A stretch of DNA of 64,000 bases from Hirundichthys speculiger (Eukaryota > Chordata > Actinopteri > Beloniformes > Exocoetidae), in contig JAGFBZ010001932.1 in the NCBI GenBank assembly GCA_018398805.1, positions 558,001-622,000 of the forward strand, written 5' to 3'. The position numbers were made by a program, and so were the translations under genes. A model generated the notes under the pieces. The model was not told the origin of the DNA. It did not search any database and saw only the letters and a list, made by a program, of their open reading frames with translations. Below, in pieces: positions 39,781 to 60,776 of the stretch (positions are counted from its first letter, which is position 1; every line of letters begins with the position of its first letter).

Positions 39781-40755
39781 AAAACATCTAAAATATAGTT
39801 CTTGGCAGCAAAGTGACAAAGTGACTGTCAGTGCTTTATCCCAAGCCCTGCTATTTGATGAAGCGTAAACATATAATAAGTACAAACATATAATAGTCTA
39901 TTTTTGGGTAAATGAGAAATGACATCGTCAGAAAGCCGGGACAAGGCTTAAAAAAAGTGGTGCAAAAGTGCAGGACAGAGAAAGTAATAAAGATCAACAC
40001 AGTCCAATACAAATGTATATATATATAAAAAAGACCAGCCTCATTGAGGAGTCCAGCAGATTGTCTAATAATCTTCACCTGGATTCAATCCCCCAACGTG
40101 AGCACACACAAGGTGACAGTGGAAAGGAAAAACTCATGATAACCAGAAAGAAACTTCTGGCAGAACTAGAGTCATGAAGAGTGATGATCTGCCTCATCTG
40201 GTGAGGAGAGGAAAAAAAAGAACACGCCAACACGAGGAGATGGGTCTAGAGATATTTGCTGGAGGACAAATAAAGAGAAGCACTGAGTCAGCAGTAAAAA
40301 TGGCAGATAGAAAGATGAAGAAAAATGAGAGCAGAGTATAAAATGTCCAGTGCATCATGGGAGGTCCCTCAAAAGTCCAGGCCTATAACTAAAGGGATGA
40401 CTCGGGATCACCCAAGAAGAATTCTTATATGGATCTAAAGTTTAACAGCTGCTCTGATTTTTTACACTGTGTTGCTTTTGAAATCAGTTTTACAACGCAG
40501 CGTTTAAAAAGTGCCTTGCTAAATAACTTTCTGGTGCATCAGTGATGCAGTCTAGATATAAATGATACAGCGTTTGCTCGGACTGCCCTGAAATGTTTGA
40601 GGTCTGACGTTTTTTACATAGTAAAAGTTTTCTCCTCTATGACCTTGATTCTTCATCCTGAGAGCACTGGTGAGCTCTCATACCAGTCTGACGCGCTGCA
40701 CGTAAGACATGAACTACACATAAGTTCTTCTTATAAACTTAAAAAAAAATCCTAT
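39781..40755. other. intergenic sequence before the Ginger-like element
   Basis: No confident gene. The open frame 39968-40177 has a plausible protein-like composition late in its length, but it has no splice sites that connect it to anything and no recognised family. Confidence 0.45.
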
Positions 40756-40855
40756 TGTTACTCCTGCAAACGTAATAACAGCCCACAAACGTAATAAACC
40801 ACAAACGTAATAAAAATCTGCAGCTTTGAATGTAATAATCCTGCAAAAATGATAA
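40756..40855 (+). repeat. Ginger-like left terminal inverted repeat
   Basis: Begins TGTTACTCCTGCAAACG and holds five spaced copies of a CAAACGTAATAA-type unit, two of them diverged (TGAATGTAATAA and CAAAAATGATAA). It pairs with 43355-43455. Confidence 0.85.
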
Positions 40856-41042
40856 CGTGATAACATTTGCCTACTGCAAACGTAACACTGAATTCCTTGT
40901 CAGTTCACAGAATTACTCTGTGGCAGCAAATTTGTTGTTTATTTGGATTTATTTTATTTTATTTATTTATTTTATTTTTGATGCCACCAAAGGTGCTAAT
41001 GCGTGAAAGGTAAACATCAGACTGAGAGAGAAGTACTCTGGA

Positions 41043-42558
41043 TTGCGTGAGAAAACGGTTCATCAAGCATTTGATTCATCCAGACAGTCTCAGTTGCTGA
41101 GAGCAAAATTTCCTAACAAACCACCTCTGAAGCCAATAACAGCCAAACATGCTCAGACAAGACACCAGATTGACCTAGTTGACATGACAGGATGGAAAGT
41201 TGCCCATGGCAGAGCAATCTACAAATATGACCCTCACTCTCCAGGATGTGTTTAGTAGGTATATATGGCTGAAACCATTAAAGGGGAAGAGCAGCGCTGA
41301 AATCGCTAAGCATCTTGGTAGACATCTACATGGAACATGGACCACCTAAAGTCTTACAGCATGACCAGGGATGTGAATTCAAAGGTGCAGTAGAAAGGCT
41401 TATGCAAACCATGCATGTCAAGGTAATCCAAAGCTCACCATATCACCCTCAAAGCCAGGGAAAAGTCGAGAGGATGCACAGGGCATTACGAAAGAAGAGA
41501 TACTATATGATCTCATACATATGCAGAGACAAGGGGTGAACTGGGTCAGTCAACTTCCTAAATGTGCTCAAGTCCTCAATGAAGATCCCAAACGACCCTT
41601 GGGTTGGACGACACCATTCGAAGTATATTACGGCCGTAAAAGCAATAACATACTGATGGCTCGAGGCACCAATCCACCTCGGCACATTGTAGAGGACTGT
41701 ACGAATAATGGAGGTACACTGCTTCCTTCAAAGAAACAAAGTGATTTATTTGAAAAAAAAGAGAAAGAGAAGAGAAGAAGAGCAAAAAATGCAACTAAGC
41801 ATTGTAACGAGCAAATGGTTCACAAAGCATGTGCTGCAAATCCTCCATCCATCTATCATGTTAATGATGAGGTTTTGGTAAGAATTAGGTGCAAGACCCA
41901 CAGACTGACAAAGAAACATGCTATTCTGAATGGAGTCATTGTGAAGAGGAACCTGAGATTGTCAAGGTTCAAGGTTAAGTTCTCACCTCCTGGGAAAACA
42001 GATTTTACACTCAAGTGGTTCTCGGTGAAAGACATCTGCAGTGTCACCAGAAATGAAGAACGGACGCGACAAAGGTCAAACCAAAGAAAGTACTTGATCC
42101 CTTATACACGTGAGGACCAGTTAGAGTCATTCAGGTCATCCGGTTTCATCACACAACTGGATCCACAGCCTGATAGTAATTGCCAGTTTGCAGCACTTGC
42201 TGATCAGTTAATACACTTTGGGATATTTCGGTCAGCTACGTCCCTTAGGCAAGAAATTGTCAAGGATTTGCATTCAAATCCTCAGACAACACAAGGAATC
42301 CATCTTGCTAATTATGTAGAGGGTGACTGGGATACTTACCTACATAGCATGGGTCAGTAAGGCACATACAGAGACCATATCACACTTCAAAGAGCATCTG
42401 AACTGTTCAATATTCAGGTGCTAATTATTTCAACACTTGGTCCAGATGCAACAACTCTCATCGCACCTTCAAACATGTATGATGAGAATTTACCCCTTGT
42501 AGTTCTAGGTAATATTGCAGAAGGACAGGGAGATCAATATGTTAGTCTTTTTTTTTTT
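41043..42558 (+). pseudogene. integrase-OTU transposase, broken
   Basis: The integrase core is spread over three frames: HQIDLVDM with the first Asp (codon 41172), then a GPPKVLQHDQGCEF segment with the second Asp (41363), and SPYHPQSQGKVERMHR with the Glu (41468). The second Asp and the Glu are separated by 34 residues. A linker with a NDEVLVRI stretch follows, then the OTU domain: PQPDSNCQFAALADQL with the nucleophile Cys (42181), VEGDWDTYL, and GQGDQYVSL. Breaks: frame changes near 41230, 41330 and 41490, a TAA at 42358 inside the OTU domain, and the expected catalytic His before YVSL is Gln (42535). The N-terminal zinc-binding part is not visible. It is a relic, but all three integrase acidic residues survive. 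Confidence 0.75.
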
Positions 42559-43073
42559 TTCAAAAATATCAGGAATTAGATTTATTGCTCATTTGCATAC
42601 ACAACACTTGATAATTGTCAGTGTTCAGACAGTCTTGGTCCATGTTACTATCAAGAAGTACATGTGCCAGTCTTAAATCTTGACAAATGTTTTCCTACTT
42701 TAAAGAATGAACAACCTATTCAAGTTTTTGGCTTTTGATATGCAGACATATTTCAATTAAATGGTTCAAACATAGGCTTCATAAGCCATCAGCATAGGCT
42801 CGTAGCCCTTAAAATCATACGAGCATTTTCAGCAGATAAATGTGAAAACAAGTGTCAAGTTCATACATCATTCTGCACAGTGAGGCTCAAACCTTCATCT
42901 GTAGGAACAAGAAGAAAGCACAGCACTGTCCAAGGTGCTGATCAGGTGCTGTGGGTCAGATGCTGCCGAGAAATCCCTATTAACAAGAGGTAGAATAAAA
43001 TAAAATAAATCCAATTAAACAACATATTTGCAGCCACAGAGTAATTCTGTGTAAACTGACAAGAATGGCCAGT

Positions 43074-43074
<1 letters not shown>

Positions 43075-43110
<36 letters not shown>
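43075..43110. repeat. (TG)n microsatellite inside the Ginger-like element
   Basis: About sixteen TG units near the right terminal region of the transposon. Confidence 0.9.
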
Positions 43111-43111
<1 letters not shown>

Positions 43112-43229
43112 CTGTTATTGCTTGTCAACGTTTCAGTCACTATTGGCAGGTGTATAAGTAAACTAACAAACAACGAACAACCACAAAGATCATTATTCAG
43201 TCTCATATTACATTTGTGGGAAGTTATTA

Positions 43230-43455
43230 CAGACAAGATTTTTCACCTTCCCACAAATGTAAGAATTTCCTGCAAATGTAATAGTTATTATTACATTTGC
43301 GGAAAATTCAATGTTACGTTTGACGCAAGCAAATGTTATTACGTTTGTGGAAAATTTATTACATTTGCAGGATTATTACATTCAAAGCTGCAGATTTTTA
43401 TTACGTTTGTGGTTTATTACATTTGTGGGCTGTTATTACGTTTGCTGGTGTAACA
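43230..43455 (-). repeat. Ginger-like right terminal region with motif array
   Basis: The outer 95 bases are the inverted copy of the left terminus. Inward of them the TTATTACRTTTG unit recurs several more times, in both orientations, to about 43230. This side therefore has roughly twice as many copies as the left. Such arrays are the usual form of transposase binding sites, which is an inference here. Confidence 0.75.
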
Positions 43456-44471
43456 CCTATTATATAGGATTATATGATTATAATTATTTAGCACTAGAAA
43501 GGTGTCCAAAGAAAGATTTGCAAAGGTGTTTAATTATGTAACGGATCAGAAATATTAAAAGTTATATGTACCGATGTTTTTGCCTTTTACCTATAATTTA
43601 GTCAGGTCAAAGACAGCATCTTGCTGTATCACTAGGTCTTGCTTTGCCTTTTTCAGTTCATCTAATCAATTCTGCGTTTAATTAACAAAGTTAAATCTCA
43701 TTATAGACATTTTTCAAAACATTAAAAAAAATCACAAGGATGAATATAAGAAAACAGCCACATATGTGAATGCTGTACATATTATTTAGGACTGGGTAGA
43801 GCAGACAATAATCCAGGCACGAGGTCCTCCTGAATGCTGACTACATGATCAGCCAATCAGTGTTCAGTAAATATTCCACTAGATGTCACTATGCTCCTGT
43901 CCTTAACACAAGAGGCATTATAATATTATCACTGGATCATTATTTAATCACCGTAAAATTATTGAAATATTCTGTTCAGGGCACTTTCAGACAGGTTTGA
44001 TGCATAAACTCTGACAAGTGAGTCTGAAGATTGTGTTTACTTCTAAACCTACAGGGATGAAGGAAAGAGGTTCTAAACATGACAGAACTTTGTGTCAACT
44101 TGCTGTTTCACTGAAGTTTGAAATATATGAAATTCAATACCAATGCTACCAATGCTGTGCTAAAGGTCAGATGACTAAACATGTGTAGGCACAACTTTAA
44201 AATGATTTTTTTTCCCCCTCTGTTGCAGGGGTTTTTCATTTAGCAAATAGATATTTAGCCATGGGGCTTCACTGTTGATTCGTGTCTCGACTTGTAATCC
44301 ACACATTTAATAACTTACATGATGCCTCCTTTTATAAGACCAGTGCAGTTCTTTCTGTTCAACTGTACGTTATATGGGGATAAAACAAATTATTGTAATT
44401 TATTTTGAGGATATCAAATGTTAGAAGCACAGTGGGCACATGTCACCTCAACCTTTGTTGTTCAGTTGCAG
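43456..44471. other. sequence between the Ginger-like element and an orphan gene end
   Basis: AT-rich DNA without a convincing exon. If the orphan two-exon gene at 44472 has further 5' exons, they may lie here or beyond the transposon, but I could not identify one. Confidence 0.4.
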
Positions 44472-45047
44472 ACATTACACAACCAAGTTTTCTCAGAAGT
44501 TCTCTTTAACCTCCCACTCATCCCACGGCAGTGACGCTGACACGACACCCTTCTACAGAATTTCACATGAAGCTCAGTGTTGGTCTGAGTATGATGAAAT
44601 GAGAGGAGAAGGGCAGTTTAATCAGTTACGGTAAACTTCTTCTGCTCAGCACCTGATAAGTGCTTAGGTCTAAAACTAAAACACCTCTCATCCCTCCAGA
44701 TGTGGAACTTGAACTGATGGAAGTCCTGGTCAGCAAAGTGCTCAAGGTTACTTAGTAAACCTGTTTGTTGAATCCATTTATGTTTTCCTGGAAGACGAGA
44801 GCGATGATCACTCAGTGGGAGTAAGAATTTAGTTTGCTGAAACTGCAAATTCTTTACATTGATTGTTTCCCAAATGCTTATTTGTCATTATCATTCTGAC
44901 AGCAGAAATTTAAAAAGGGGGGGAAAAAAAAGTTTCATTTTTAAAGTAGACCTGTTCATGTTTGTCCACAGGTGGCGAGTTCGCTCACCTCTGGACAGAA
45001 GGGAAGCTCGATTGTGCAAGCGCATCGTAGAAACTGTAGAGGAGTAG
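44472..45047 (+). CDS. unrecognised gene, two 3' coding exons
   Basis: Two exons join cleanly: 44472-44630 (acceptor TTCAGTTGCAG, donor CG|GTAAAC) and 44972-45047 (acceptor TTTGTCCACAG, stop TAG). The first is 159 bases with phase-2 introns on both sides. The joined C-terminal peptide contains HYTTKFSQKFSLTSHSS, DTTPFYRISHEAQCWSEYDE, and across the junction FNQLRWRVRSPLDRREARL, ending IVETVEE. It is hydrophilic and basic, without membrane segments. I do not recognise the family. Its style resembles small ciliary or sperm microtubule proteins, but that is only an impression. The 5' exons and start codon are not found. It sits between SGK1 and SLC2A12, where I know of no human gene. Confidence 0.45.
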
Positions 45048-45661
45048 CATCATAAAAATATGTGGTAAGTAACTCCTACAAATTCACTGTTTGTCAGTCA
45101 CTCAGCAATAAGTGACTTACAAACCAAGTAACTGACTGAAGTCAATGGTTGATTACTGTTGTTCTGGTAATTTTCACCCTGGTGGCTCAGTTCCAAAAAG
45201 ACTACCTGCTAATGATTTTTTTTTTTAATCATTAGCCAAATTTAATGTTTAAAATTGGAAATTTCATTATATAACCTCAGTTTCTTAGTTTTTTGTTTTT
45301 GCAACTTTTTTTAACCTATACAGGTAGACCAGCTGTAGTTGTGGTCAAATTTAAATGTAAACAAGTGAATTGGCAATATAAGATTTTTTTTTAGGCTCCA
45401 GCACCCACTTGATCAGGAAGTGGGTAGAGAAGATGGATAGGTGGATTTTCCTTTTCAACCCACTTCAAGATTTCTTAACAAGATGATGTTTTCTATTGAT
45501 TCGTTTTTGAGCTGGGTTATTTCATTCTAATAGGAGTTCCAGAAAGTTTCCATTCTTTATGCACCTGTGGAACTACAACATAATTTTGACTCATTACATT
45601 ACTGGAACAACTCTATCTGTTGGGCAAGTGGTACCAGAGAAAAAGCCCAAGGAAATATGTA

Positions 45662-45943
45662 CAGTCATGGAAAAAATCATTAGACCACCCTTGTTTTCTT
45701 CAGTTCTTGTTCATTTTAATGCCTGGTACAACTAAAGGTACATTTTGACAAATAACGATAACCACAAGATTGCTCATAGTTTTATTTTGAGGATATCTTA
45801 TCAATGGTTTTCTTGATTAAAAAATCACTTAAACATCAATAAAACCAAAAACAACTTCAGTGTTTTCATGTTCAATAACACATGACAGCACCCCAAAACA
45901 AGAAAGTGAAGAAATATGGTGCGTAATAATTTTTTCCATGACT
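45662..45943. mobile_element. TA-flanked Tc1/mariner-type MITE
   Basis: A 282-bp element with inverted ends: CAGTCATGGAAAAAATCATT on the left and AATAATTTTTTCCATGACT on the right. TA lies outside both ends (45660-45661 and 45944-45945). It contains no transposase. Ends of this form recur widely in fish genomes. Confidence 0.7.
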
Positions 45944-47709
45944 TAAGTATTCCAAAGCTAGCACTTTTTAAATGGAAGTCTGTTGGTGCGTTTGAGGTTT
46001 TGGAGGTAGCCACGACAGCACTTAAAGGAACATTCTGAAGTCAAAACAACCTCAGATCTGTTATTGGATGGCAAATTAAAAAAAAATCAAAACAGTCTTG
46101 ACTGAGAATGGAAAACATGTTTGTATTAAATTTAAAATTTATTGTTACTATGTGGCAATGGAGTTGTGTCAACATAAAATGCTATTTTAAGCCTCTGACA
46201 AGAGGCAAATAATTAGAATGAACCATGCGAAGGGTGGAAATCCAAGCATACACACTGCAGAGATCGCCTGCCTCAATGAACTCCAAGGTGCTGTTTCATT
46301 TTTGGAAGCCATGAGCTCTCCTCCGATCGGGTCTGTTGACAGTAGACTGTGCAAACTCGGAAGTCAACTTATACAGACGTATGACAAGACCGCAGTGACC
46401 AGATGGAGATGTCTGTCCAAATGATCCTTTTCATACAGTTTCTGTGCACTCACAAAGTTAAAATGACTTTGGTTTGTCTGTGGAAACCACATCCACACCA
46501 TCACTTAAGTAAAATGATACTTTTGAGACTTGCCAGGGACTTAAAATAGCTATTTGTTTTGACAAAGTTCCATTTCCCCCAGTGCTCATATCCAATACCA
46601 TTTTGCCATTCCACTCTTCAAAACTGCTTTGATTCCTACCATTTCAGTCCCCTAACAAAATTTGCACTCCTTGCCACCCAATAACAGACCTGGGGTTGTT
46701 TTTGTTCTGGAATATTCCTATAAAAAGTTAACTTACTTCATCATCAACTTCAAATCTCTTTGGCCATATCCACCTTTTAAAAATAGTTGATGACCTGAAC
46801 TACATTGGTTTTAAATTATGACAGCTGACAAGTCATTATCATAATACTGCGTGATGTGCTGGTATATAATAAAATCCACCTTTAGAAACAGGATTCTCTT
46901 TGCACTGTGCCTTTTTAAGATGACTAATGCCTAAGACTTGCAGAACATTTTATAAACAGCACCTCTGATCTGCTACTTCAGTTCTCTACTTTTACTATGA
47001 GATCTGAATACTTCTCTTGCTACTTCCCAATTCACAGAAATCCTTTCTTTTAGCACAAACTAACCTCCCACTCTAACCTTTAGACCGTCAATGTGTGTCT
47101 GCTGATTGTGTCAATAGCATTTAGTTGCTGTGAGATAAGTGATCACCAAAGTTGCCCGTTAATTTTAGGAATAAAAGGCACCAAACAAGACATAGCCAAT
47201 ACGAGAGATCTAAAAAACAGACTAAAATCAAACTGATTTCTCTTTTTGATCTGATTTTAAACTGAAAAACTGTGACACTGTATTACTAGGGATAAACTTG
47301 ATAAGATATCTGTGGCTTGCCAGTAAAAGGATTTGGTAAGATTAATATGCTGACACAGAACAAGACAGTTGCCAACAAGTAGGCCTCCCCCAGTGTTTTT
47401 GGTTATTGAATCATTATGCAACACGTGCACACACACGTGTGCACTGCTCCACACACACACTATCTTTTGTTTATGACTTCTAAGACATGACATTGAATTA
47501 AACTTGTTTCAATATCCATAACTATTACTTGCTTATCACTAATGATTACCTTATTATGCCTCCTCCTCATAAAATTAAAAAGATGAAAAGAAAGGAGGTC
47601 TCATCCACATAATGTGACCCAGGTCCCCCCATAATACCTGCACCGCACGCAAATCACTTGTTGTAGTGGCTCAAAATAGTTTGCACTCTGATTATTTTTT
47701 CTTTTGTAG

Positions 47710-47932
47710 GTCAGAAGATCTAAATGCATCACAGGAAAAGTAAGCCTAGTTCAACCAGTGCATTCCAGGCATGATGAGGGCTACGCTGTCATCTGTGAAG
47801 CAATCGGGGCAGGTGCGACAGCTCGGTCTTGAAGCTCTGGCAGAAGTAGGACAAGGAAACCTTGTGAAGCAGCAGGTGGCAGATCTGTTTGTTTTCACTG
47901 GCAGTATGAGTGAAGGAGCCATATTGATACAG
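47710..47932 (+). other. exon-like block of unknown gene
   Basis: A TTCTTTTGTAG acceptor and an ACAG|GTGTAC donor bracket 223 bases. They contain an open frame from 47771 (MMRATLSSVKQSGQVRQLG, later LVKQQVADLFVFTGSMSEG) that runs through the donor. The block is less AT-rich than its surroundings. No family is recognised and no partner exon was found; it could be a non-coding RNA exon or chance. Confidence 0.25.
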
Positions 47933-48149
47933 GTGTACTTTATTGTTGGTTATTAAATAGTGATGGTTACATAATAAAAGTAATACTAATTATGGAAAGA
48001 GTAACAGGAAAAGGTCAAAGAAAAATAAGCTAATTTGCATCAGATAAACTGACACGGAGAAACACAGATGTGTCATAAAAGATAGTAAAAGATTTCAGGC
48101 TTGATTTATTAATTGCAGGCATGATTTCTGTCAGGGGTTCCGGTTAGAT

Positions 48150-48396
48150 CCGGTCGGACCAATTGGAATTGGCGTTGGTCGTACGCAGGCCACACCCACG
48201 TTTCCTATTGGCTACCAAAGACAGAGAGGGGCGGGGTTAAGCAAATACCTTACCATAACAAGCTGAACGCGTGGACTTGCACGAGCGAGAGAAGTTTGCA
48301 TCGGCAGGGAAGTCAGAGAGAAAAGGCTGAGAAAAAGGCGAATGGGCCGTCTCACACGAGTCTAAATCGGCATCAGTTATTCAGTTGGACCTTCAG
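48150..48396 (+). promoter_or_regulatory. slc2a12: SLC2A12 promoter and 5' untranslated exon
   Basis: A GC-rich island with CCAAT (48159-48163), an inverted CCAAT (ATTGG, 48207-48211) and an Sp1-type GGGGCGGGG (48228-48236), and no TATA box. It is followed by GC-rich sequence ending at a good donor, CTTCAG|GTAGGA (exon end 48396). The next acceptor in line is at 48981, immediately before the exon with the SLC2A12 start codon. The transcription start is inferred to be near 48260-48290. Confidence 0.6.
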
Positions 48397-49005
48397 GTAG
48401 GAACAATGTCACTGCCAGCTGTTGTCATAGCGACCGAAGTACTTGGCGAGTACTTTTTTTTTAATGAAACGAAGCACGTTCAATTTGTACCACTAGTGTG
48501 GTAGAGCCCACTCTTGAGAAGTGTTTTTCCTTTTCCCTGCAGTGACGTTTTGGTCTTCTGATTTCTTTCTGGCCTCTGAAAGTGACTGCAGCGTCGTTGC
48601 TTTGCAGGAAAGGGAAAAACAAACTCGCACGCGGAAAAAAGGGAGTTGTCCCATTCTGCAGCTCGCGCCACATAGATGAAGATGCGCACCTTTTAATGAC
48701 AGCTGGGGCACGGGCTTCTAAACTTTCACGAAAGCAGGAGTTGCATGTTGGCATGACTCCTAAAAACATCCTCAAGGCTGGTTTTCTTCATTACTAAGCC
48801 AAGCTTGTTTTGAAGGGATAATTATTTTAATTTCTACATATACACTGTTTGGGGTGAGGTGAAATCAAATATATATATGCGTGCTTAACGAATTCTGTGC
48901 TGTTTTTTTTTTTTTTTATGTATATTTTCCATAATTAAAATTTGGCGTGTATTGTAACTGTATATATCTGTTTGAACGTAGGCCTACTGGTAGTTCTGGT
49001 TGATA

Positions 49006-58623
<9,618 letters not shown>

Positions 58624-60776
58624 CTGCTTTCCAGTGAGCAGCCCTACGCCCAGCCTGAGAATCAAGAGCAAGGTTCCAGAGAATAATGTTCCAGGTAGCA
58701 GATCAGGTGTAACAGAAATGAATGAAAGATATTTGTACTTGTTTCACTTTCTGTTTAAAAAGAAAACCTGAAAACTAGAAGATATTCATGTATATTTTGG
58801 GAGGCTACTTTCTCTTCAAGCAAACCCCCAAAGCAGAAAAGAATCTTTGCCTATCAGACAGTAGAACTGATTAAACCTGTTAAATTATTGAACTGGAAGG
58901 ATTTTTTTCCCCATTTGAAGATGACGAGTTATAAGTACTAAAAAGAATCAGACACTAATGGCCTGAGATGGGAGTGGATTAACACTGTGATTCCCTGCTG
59001 GATGGTACACTATCATGAAGTAGGTTAATAGCACAAGCACAGATCAAACCAGTTAAACCAGTGGGAGCTTTGTCTCCTCATTTGCAGAACAGTTATTTTT
59101 ATTCACTGCTTGTTACTGGCTGCTGAAAACTTCAGAAACAACAAGCACAAATCAGTTAAGAAACACAAACTTTGACATCTAATGGGAATGTTTGGTCGAT
59201 AATTTAAGTATTATAGTAAAAGGTTAATGAGCGTTGATGCCAAAACGGGGTTTTTAGTGAGTGATCAATGAGTGGAATATTTAACTTTTTTTTGTGGATG
59301 ATCTGCCCACATTAAAATTGCACATTTTTTTAATATGTACTTTGATACATGTCTATCTTTTTTTTTCCATGTTGAAAGATATAGAATTGTAGTAGTTTTT
59401 AAACAATGAAAGTTGCTGTCCCTTTTTCTGGGATCTTATATGGAAAACTGGAAAATGCTGTACTCCACCTGTAATCAGGACAAACGTACACCAACTACAA
59501 AAAGAAATTCAACAGTAGTCATGCAGTGGGCTTTTTAACCACTTTACTTTTTATACAAAATACAAAATTCCAAGTGTCATGACTTTCACTTGACACTGGT
59601 TCCAAGAGTACTTCATCCCACGCACAGACAACATATCAAAGTTTTTGTCAATCTTTCATATCAGATGTACATACAGTATATACATACATAGCTACAGTAT
59701 CTGTTGCCTTTTAAATGCAAAGCTTAACAGAGCAGTCAGCAGTTATTCAACAATTAAAAACACTGCTTTCTTTTTAAACCAGTGGTATTCTGAGAAATGT
59801 CTTGTTTGTTTTTTTATTCTATGCTCTACTGCCATATATTTTATGCTGCTGTTAAAGTTCACATGAATGTATTGCAACACATTTTCATAGCGTTACTGCT
59901 GTCAGTCAACCTTGTTTGGCTCTACAAAGTTATATGTACTATTTTTACATCAACTTTCTGATACTCTGTTCGCTGCATACAAGTCAACTGTGGACAGCAT
60001 TTTAATGACTTCCTAATCCTTAAACATTAAAAAGCTCATACTGAACGTTAACTAACCAGTGGTTGTGTTAAAGTGATTATTGTTTTTTTTGTTTGTTTGT
60101 TTTTTTCCTTCGAAACCTTAAATCAATCAAATTTGCACATTGTCTGAGGCGAGGAGAACAAACGTAACCAATTTCAACAAACGTATCAAACCATTACGAA
60201 AGAACATGAAATAAAATTACAAGATTTGTGCATCCGGATAAACCAAACACAATACACAAATTGGAGGCAAATACTCTGAAGGAAGGGATCAGTGAATCTG
60301 GATAAAAACATAGGTCACCTTTGTACCCAATTGTTTAATTCTCATCACAATAATATGGAGTGGATGTTTGGTATCCATTTGACATCTCTACAAATGGACC
60401 ATGGACGGAGATCCTTTCAGGGAAAAGACAAAAGGACGACTTGTTGTATATAGTTAGTAAAGAGGCTTCTTAGGCTTAGGATACAGACTCTTAGCAATAG
60501 TCACCACTGTTATGCATTAAAATAGTAATGTTAAAAACGTCTTTTGAGTCCATGCAAAAAACACCCAAAGCAAATTGAGAGAGAGTAAATAATATTCCTC
60601 CAAATTCCAACAAGGGTCATTAAAACTTGGAGATCCAGGTTCAGTCTCTCAGTTTAGACATTTGTGGCTATTGCCACATAGAGACAAAACAAGCAAATCA
60701 ATCCACGAATAAGGTGACTCCTCGTCAGTCTTGAGTCTTCTTTCACTGTTTACCTTTCTTCTTGTGCACTTTGCCT
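58624..60776. other. converging 3'UTRs of SLC2A12 and TBPL1
   Basis: The SLC2A12 3'UTR begins at 58624. Weak ATTAAA signals are near 58871 and 59311, and no strong AATAAA is seen soon after the stop. On the minus strand an AATAAA (59813-59818) could end TBPL1. The two transcripts therefore converge and may come close or overlap; the exact ends are not determinable here. Confidence 0.45.

Larger units (their letters stand above)
40756..43455 (+). mobile_element. Ginger-like DNA transposon, complete ends
   Basis: A 2.7-kb element bounded by an exact 5-bp target duplication CCTAT (40751-40755 and 43456-43460). The terminal inverted repeats start TGTTAC on both sides and match over about 95 bases (left 40756-40855, right about 43355-43455). 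Motif copies continue inward to about 43230 on the right. The repeats contain an array of a 12-base unit like CAAACGTAATAA. The interior encodes a gypsy-type integrase joined to an OTU cysteine protease domain, without LTRs, gag or reverse transcriptase. Ginger transposons are DNA elements with gypsy-related integrases, some of which carry OTU domains, and they make short target duplications. A TG microsatellite lies at 43075-43110. Frame changes and lost catalytic residues show that this copy is inactive. Confidence 0.8.
45048..48129. other. intergenic sequence with a MITE
   Basis: AT-rich DNA holding a TA-flanked MITE (45662-45943), a short SINE-tail fragment near 45391-45445, and one exon-like block (47710-47932). 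Nothing else is recognised. Confidence 0.45.

Noticed and set aside
39968..40177. 69-codon open frame with protein-like composition
   Set aside because: No start context, splice partner or family could be found.
40756..40870. CRISPR-like array of short repeats
   Set aside because: The units are 12 bases, irregularly spaced, diverged and part of transposon inverted repeats in a vertebrate genome.
41600..42360. host gene encoding an OTU deubiquitinase
   Set aside because: The frame is continuous with the transposon integrase, lies inside the inverted repeats, and has a stop and a missing catalytic His.
40756..43455. endogenous retrovirus or gypsy LTR element
   Set aside because: The integrase is gypsy-like, but the ends are inverted rather than direct, and no gag, protease or reverse transcriptase is present.
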